From JBEKDJ01 sp050014415 (GTDB lineage: Bacteria > Desulfobacterota > BSN033 > UBA1163), in assembly GCA_050014415.1 (NCBI GenBank), contig JBEKDJ010000062.1, positions 1-18,628 of the forward strand: 18,628 nt of DNA, given 5' to 3'. The notes beneath the pieces were generated by a model, which worked only from the letters and a program-made list of their open reading frames with translations, was not told the origin of the DNA and made no database searches. Each line of letters starts with the position of its first letter. The stretch's first letter is position 1. Below, piece by piece: positions 15,820 to 18,628 of the stretch. The translations under genes were made by a program, and so were the position numbers.

Positions 15820-16524
15820 CTATTTCAGGACATTACGCACATCGAGTGGATCGATCTTGATCCCTGGCCCCATCGTTGCAGATAAACCGATACTCCGGAG
15901 ATAAACCCCCTTACTGGTGGGTGGTTTTGCCCGAAGGATCACCTCCAGCAGCGCCTTGATATTCTCTAATATTCGCTCGAATCCAAAAGACACTTTTCCC
16001 ACGGGCACATGGATGATCCCTGCCTTCTCCACTTTGAACTCTACCTTTCCCGCCTTGATCTCCCTGACGGCCCTCTCCAAATCGAAGGTGACCGTACCCA
16101 CTTTCGGGTTAGGCATCAATCCCCGAGGCCCTAATATCTTCCCCAATTTGCTGACCAAGCCCATCATGTCAGGTGTGGCGATCGCCTTGTCAAACTCCAG
16201 CCATCCTTTTGAAATTCTCTCAACGAGGTCTTCCCCTCCTACGATGTCGGCGCCTGCATCCAGTGCCTCTTTCTCTTTCTGCCCTTTGGCAAAGACCAAC
16301 ACCTTGACCTTCTTGCCTGTCCCGTTGGGAAGGACGACGGTCCCTCTCACCATCTGATCCGCTTTCTTAGGATCGACCCCAAGACGGATAGCGAGGTCCA
16401 CTCCTTCATCGAACTTGGCGTGGGCCGTTTCCAGAAGGAGTTTAACCCCTTCCTCTACGGCATACCGTTGGTTTCGGTCGACCCTACTCTTTGCCTCTAG
16501 ATATTTCTTCCCTCTATTTGCCAT
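15820..16524 (-). CDS. rplA: Ribosomal protein L1
   Basis: A 234-residue L1, of normal length, which forms the mobile L1 stalk at the ribosomal E site and in many bacteria represses its own L11-L1 mRNA. Domain I comprises about residues 1-66 and 160-234 (AKFDEGVDLAIRLGVDPKKA at the front, KGVYLRSIGLSATMGPG at the end). Domain II (about 67-159) carries KVLVFAKG, GWLEFDKAIATPDM and GKILGPRGLMPNPKVGTVT. ATG 16524 lies nine bases after the rplK stop with GAGAGAGGG upstream, so the two genes are very likely co-translated. Domain II is the part mirrored by the insertion in RpoB. Confidence 0.98.
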   Translation of the reverse strand: MANRGKKYLEAKSRVDRNQRYAVEEGVKLLLETAHAKFDEGVDLAIRLGVDPKKADQMVRGTVVLPNGTGKKVKVLVFAKGQKEKEALDAGADIVGGEDLVERISKGWLEFDKAIATPDMMGLVSKLGKILGPRGLMPNPKVGTVTFDLERAVREIKAGKVEFKVEKAGIIHVPVGKVSFGFERILENIKALLEVILRAKPPTSKGVYLRSIGLSATMGPGIKIDPLDVRNVLK

Positions 16525-16533
16525 GGCCCTCTC

Positions 16534-16956
16534 TCATGCAATCTCTAGTCCCATGCTCCGAGCCGTACCCTCGATCGTACGAATAGCTCCCTCCATGTCA
16601 ACCGCATTGAGATCTCTAAACTTGATCTGAGCAATCTCTCGAATTTGGTCCCGCGTTACTTTGCCCACTTTGGTTCGGTTGGGTTCTCCAGAACCCTTCA
16701 CAATCTTCGCAGCCTTCTTTAGCAGGATCGAAGCAGGCGGCGTCTTGGTGACAAAACTGAAGGACCGATCGGAAAAGATGGTGATCACCACGGGGATGAT
16801 CATCCCTTCCTGTCCCTGGGTGCGGGCATTGAAGGCTTTGCAAAACTCCATAATGTTAACTCCGTGCTGCCCCAGGGCCGGTCCGACAGGAGGGGAAGGA
16901 TTGGCCTGCCCTGCTTGAATTTGAAGCTTCACCATCGCCGCTACTTTTTTTGCCAT
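16534..16956 (-). CDS. rplK: Ribosomal protein L11
   Basis: A 140-residue L11, of standard length. It binds the GTPase-associated centre of 23S rRNA and takes part in factor-dependent GTP hydrolysis and the stringent response. The N-terminal domain shows VKLQIQAGQANPSPPVGPAL followed by GQHGVNIMEFCKAFN, with the proline switch region intact. The C-terminal rRNA-binding domain has PPASILLKKAAKI and the closing IEGTARSMGLEI. ATG 16956 is 24 bp after nusG, with GAGGGATG upstream as the likely ribosome binding site. Confidence 0.98.
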   Translation of the reverse strand: MAKKVAAMVKLQIQAGQANPSPPVGPALGQHGVNIMEFCKAFNARTQGQEGMIIPVVITIFSDRSFSFVTKTPPASILLKKAAKIVKGSGEPNRTKVGKVTRDQIREIAQIKFRDLNAVDMEGAIRTIEGTARSMGLEIA

Positions 16957-16980
16957 TGTTCATCCCTCGATAAACGACAC

Positions 16981-17511
16981 CTAATTCTTTTCCACTTGAA
17001 TGTAATCCAACTCCATGGGAGTAGCCCTTCCAAAGATGGAGACCAGAACCTTCAGTTTCCTTTTTTCAGGCTTCACCTCTTCGATCGTCCCGATAAAGTT
17101 GACAAAGGGGCCGTCGATCACTCGAACACTATCTCCGACATTGAAAGCAACCTTGGGTTTCGCTTTTGAAACGCCCTCTTTTATCTGAGATAGGACTTCC
17201 TCCACTTCTCTATCTAAGATGGGGACCGGTTTGGTGCCATCACCAGCAAATCCGGTAATCTTCGGTGTATCCTTCACAATATGCCAGGTCTCTTCGTTCA
17301 ATTCCATTTTGACCAGTATGTATCCGGGAAAGATCTTCCGTTGGGAGGTTTTCTTCTTTCCCTTTACCAAATCTACTACGGTCTCCGTGGGCACCAAGAT
17401 GTCGGAGAAAAACTCCCCCTTGCCGAGGTTTTTAATTCTTTCCTCCAGATTCTGTTTTGCCCTGTTTTCAAAGCCTGAATAAGTGTGGACAACATACCAC
17501 TGCTGTGCCAT
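16981..17511 (-). CDS. nusG: Transcription termination/antitermination factor NusG
   Basis: A 176-residue NusG, standard length. It binds the polymerase clamp and couples it to Rho or to ribosomal S10. The N-terminal NGN domain starts MAQQWYVVHTYSGFENRA and includes KIFPGYILVKMELNEETW. The C-terminal KOW domain is FNVGDSVRVIDGPFVNFIGT and following residues. The start is placed at ATG 17511, where family homology begins. The frame stays open to 17625, but the upstream residues are not NusG-like and are read through a palindrome. TAGGA lies four bases and AGGAG about twelve bases before the ATG. Confidence 0.97.
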   Translation of the reverse strand: MAQQWYVVHTYSGFENRAKQNLEERIKNLGKGEFFSDILVPTETVVDLVKGKKKTSQRKIFPGYILVKMELNEETWHIVKDTPKITGFAGDGTKPVPILDREVEEVLSQIKEGVSKAKPKVAFNVGDSVRVIDGPFVNFIGTIEEVKPEKRKLKVLVSIFGRATPMELDYIQVEKN

Positions 17512-17524
17512 AGATCCTACCACT

Positions 17525-17543
17525 CCTGCCTGCGGTAGGCAGG
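17525..17543. repeat. Hairpin immediately upstream of nusG
   Basis: CCTGCCT (17525-17531) pairs with AGGCAGG (17537-17543) across five bases. On the operon strand the second arm runs straight into the AGGAG in front of nusG, so folding could mask part of that purine tract. Palindromes of this CCTGCC/GGCAGG type are often interspersed repeats in bacterial genomes; whether this one is regulatory is open. Confidence 0.55.
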
Positions 17544-17697
17544 CGCCTGGGGGTCCAATTGGTGCCAAATCGGCAACAGACGACTTATCGGGTTTAGCGA
17601 AGCACACATTACAAACAAGCTCCAATGAACGAAATTCAAGATCACAGAGGAAATCGTTTTGGTCATTCTTGTTTGTTTCCAGCCATGCCGGGTTGGG

Positions 17698-17716
17698 GGA
17701 CGGAAGAATTCCGTCC
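17698..17716. repeat. Hairpin just after secE stop
   Basis: GGACGGAA (17698-17705) pairs perfectly with TTCCGTCC (17709-17716) across a three-base loop, three bases after the secE stop. No T-run follows on the minus strand, so it looks like a processing or 3'-end-protecting hairpin rather than a terminator. The rest of the 208-bp secE-nusG spacer shows no gene. Confidence 0.5.
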
Positions 17717-17719
17717 TGT

Positions 17720-17998
17720 TCAACTCATGGCCTTTCTTAGTAACTCTTTAATGAGACTTGCCAGACCTGAATCAACAATCCCTAAGAAAAGGGCGACGAT
17801 GAAGACGGCCACCAAAACAACGCCGGTAGCAGAGAGTGTATCTTTCTTCGCGGGCCAGGTCACCTTTTTTAATTCGGTTCTAACCTCCCTCAGGAATTGC
17901 TTAGCCTCTTCGAGTTTTTCTGGGATTGAGAAAGCCACTGGTCCAGTCACCCCCAAGTTCGTCTTTTCGTCTACTGCCACAGTTAGAGGTCGAATCAA
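17720..17998 (-). CDS. secE: Preprotein translocase subunit SecE
   Basis: A small membrane protein of the SecYEG translocon, up to 92 residues. The conserved core is the amphipathic helix FLREVRTELKKVTWPAKKDT (about residues 35-54), followed by one transmembrane helix, VVLVAVFIVALFLGIVDSGL (about 60-79). The frame opens just after a stop, and the first candidate start is TTG 17998. GTG codons further in (residues 7, 20 and 24) are alternatives, and no site has a convincing ribosome binding site. Its place between tRNA-Trp and nusG is canonical. The N-terminal 30 residues are not conserved, so the true start is uncertain although the identity is not. Confidence 0.92.
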   Translation of the reverse strand: MIRPLTVAVDEKTNLGVTGPVAFSIPEKLEEAKQFLREVRTELKKVTWPAKKDTLSATGVVLVAVFIVALFLGIVDSGLASLIKELLRKAMS

Positions 17999-18010
17999 TG
18001 GATATCAAAA

Positions 18011-18048
18011 TGGCAGGCCACGCATCTTGCGTGATGCGTGGCAGGCCA
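18011..18048. repeat. 10-bp direct repeat of the tRNA-Trp 3' end flanking a hairpin
   Basis: TGGCAGGCCA occurs at 18011-18020 and again at 18039-18048; the second copy is the 3' end of tRNA-Trp including its encoded CCA. Between and overlapping them, CCACGCAT (18018-18025) pairs with ATGCGTGG (18034-18041) around an 8-nt loop. On the operon strand the tRNA CCA is the first part of this stem. The hairpin could be a tRNA 3' processing signal within the rpmG-tRNA-secE transcript. Confidence 0.65.
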
Positions 18049-18115
18049 GGAGGGATTCGAACCCCCATCACCCGGATTTGGAGTCCGGTGCTCTATCCGT
18101 TAGAGCTACTGGCCT
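18039..18115 (-). tRNA. trnW: tRNA-Trp (anticodon CCA)
   Basis: A cloverleaf is readable on the minus strand. The acceptor stem is AGGCCAG/CTGGCCT with discriminator G. The D-arm region is TAGCTCTAACGGATAGAGCA. The anticodon stem CCGGA/TCCGG has the loop CTCCAAA, giving anticodon CCA (18079-18081). The T-arm is GGGGG-TTCGAAT-CCCTC. The CCA tail is encoded (18041-18039); the mature body without CCA ends at 18042. Embedding tRNA-Trp between rpmG and secE is typical of this cluster in delta-proteobacteria and several other phyla. Confidence 0.97.
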
Positions 18116-18122
18116 GTCTTTT

Positions 18123-18143
18123 GTATCCACCCTCTACTTTCCA
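18123..18143. repeat. Heptad repeat half-site between rpmG and tRNA-Trp
   Basis: Three consecutive 7-mers (18123-18129, 18130-18136, 18137-18143) match the complementary type of the heptad family at 9928-9983 and 15186-15251, seen as CCTCTAC and TTTCCA. Only one arm is present, so it cannot fold on itself. Confidence 0.55.
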
Positions 18144-18146
18144 TTA

Positions 18147-18296
18147 TCATTTTGTTTCTTTATGAACCGTATGTTTTCGGCAGAAACGACAATATTTCTT
18201 TAACTCCAGCTTATCCGGAGTCGTTTTCTTGTTCTTTTCGGTTGAATAGTTCCTCCGCTTACACTCCGTACAAGCCAAAGTCACGATACTCCTCAT
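18147..18296 (-). CDS. rpmG: Ribosomal protein L33
   Basis: A 49-residue zinc-ribbon L33 of the large ribosomal subunit. The four zinc-ligand cysteines are retained as CTEC (Cys9, Cys12) and CRFC (Cys36, Cys39), so this is the zinc-binding (C+) form. The N-terminus MRSIVTLACTECKRRNYSTE and the KKYCRFCRKHTVHKE end are typical. ATG 18296 is preceded by AGGAG with eight bases between. It lies between tuf and tRNA-Trp. Organisms with C+ L33 sometimes carry a second zinc-free copy elsewhere, which cannot be seen here. Confidence 0.96.
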   Translation of the reverse strand: MRSIVTLACTECKRRNYSTEKNKKTTPDKLELKKYCRFCRKHTVHKETK

Positions 18297-18337
18297 CAGA
18301 TACTCCTAACCTTCCGCAACTGAAATTCGAATTTGAA

Positions 18338-18353
18338 TCCCGCCAAGGCGGGA
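18338..18353. repeat. REP-like small palindrome, copy B
   Basis: TCCCGCC-AA-GGCGGGA, a perfect 7-bp stem in the 203-bp tuf-rpmG spacer. Its core and flanks match copy A at 14601-14616. No T-run follows toward rpmG, so it does not look like a tuf terminator. The rest of the spacer has two TTGACA boxes on the minus strand (18390-18385 and 18364-18359), neither with a good -10. Confidence 0.6.
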
Positions 18354-18499
18354 CCAAATGTCAAACGAACCTCGAATGACTCAATGTCAAGACACTCTCC
18401 CTTTGACAAGAAAATCAAAGATGATGCATTCTGCACTTTGTGCTTCGGATTTCATATGGACTTTGGTGAGTTTTGGCATTTGATATGGTTCCTCTGAGA

Positions 18500-18628
18500 C
18501 TACTCGATGATATCGCTGATGACGCCAGCACCCACGGTTCGGCCCCCCTCCCGTATGGCAAACCGCAACTCCTTCTCCATGGCTATGGGTGTGATCAACT
18601 CCACCGTCAAACTCACATTGTCCCCTGG
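18500..18628 (-). CDS. tuf: Elongation factor Tu, C-terminal fragment
   Basis: The last 42 codons and TAG of EF-Tu, which brings aminoacyl-tRNA to the ribosome. The beginning lies beyond the window. Domain 3 is unmistakable: PGDNVSLTVELITPIAMEKE, LRFAIREGGRTVGAGVIS and the end DIIE. It is the first gene in view of the long minus-strand cluster and is separated from rpmG by 203 bp. Many bacteria carry two near-identical tuf genes, and this would be the copy linked to secE-nusG. Confidence 0.97.
   Translation of the reverse strand, partial: PGDNVSLTVELITPIAMEKELRFAIREGGRTVGAGVISDIIE

Noticed and set aside
17512..17625. N-terminal extension of NusG to 17625
   Set aside because: Conserved NusG begins exactly at MAQQWYVVH; the extension is read through a palindrome and is not NusG-like.
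1..18628. CRISPR array, prophage or integrated element
   Set aside because: No regularly spaced direct repeats with unique spacers and no integrase, phage or conjugation genes are present; the heptad repeats have no spacers.

Overview
The window reads as chromosomal DNA of an anaerobic, delta-proteobacterium-like (Desulfobacterota-type) bacterium. The gene order on the minus strand (tuf, rpmG, tRNA-Trp, secE, nusG, rplK, rplA, rplJ, rplL, rpoB, rpoC) and the RpoB/RpoC architecture, with proteobacterial-type lineage inserts, suggest this. So do the ferredoxin-nitroreductase and B12-type radical SAM genes next door. Species cannot be assigned from the sequence alone.

Layout. Positions 1-5378 carry plus-strand accessory metabolism. 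There is the 3' end of a zinc alcohol dehydrogenase (1-303) and a GldA-type glycerol dehydrogenase (537-1643). Then comes a 1.1-kb gene-poor stretch holding a REP-like palindrome and a decayed REP-associated (Y1) transposase (about 1956-2248). After it lie a 2x[4Fe-4S] ferredoxin-nitroreductase fusion (2790-3602) and a cobalamin-binding-type radical SAM protein (3972-5378). Positions 5713-18628 hold one long minus-strand transcription/translation cluster that ends at a strong intrinsic terminator (5713-5752) just after rpoC. The cluster enters the window inside tuf.

The cluster encodes elongation factor Tu, L33, tRNA-Trp, the SecE translocon subunit, the NusG elongation factor, the L11/L1/L10/L7-L12 stalk proteins and the two large RNA polymerase subunits. 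Spacing is tight for most genes. The spacers that are wider hold inverted repeats, including a 7-bp-periodic (heptad) repeat family at three separate junctions, one of which supplies the last codons and stop of rplJ. Several essential genes use TTG starts (rpoC, rplJ, probably secE).

The most striking observation is inside rpoB. Residues about 442-533 of the encoded beta subunit are a clear homologue of domain II of ribosomal protein L1. By hand alignment the segment is about 54% identical to the L1 protein encoded by rplA 3 kb away in the same operon. It sits at the lobe/protrusion junction just upstream of the rifampicin region and accounts for the unusual length of the subunit (1487 aa). 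I know of no description of an L1-derived module in RNA polymerase. It is the best candidate here for something new.
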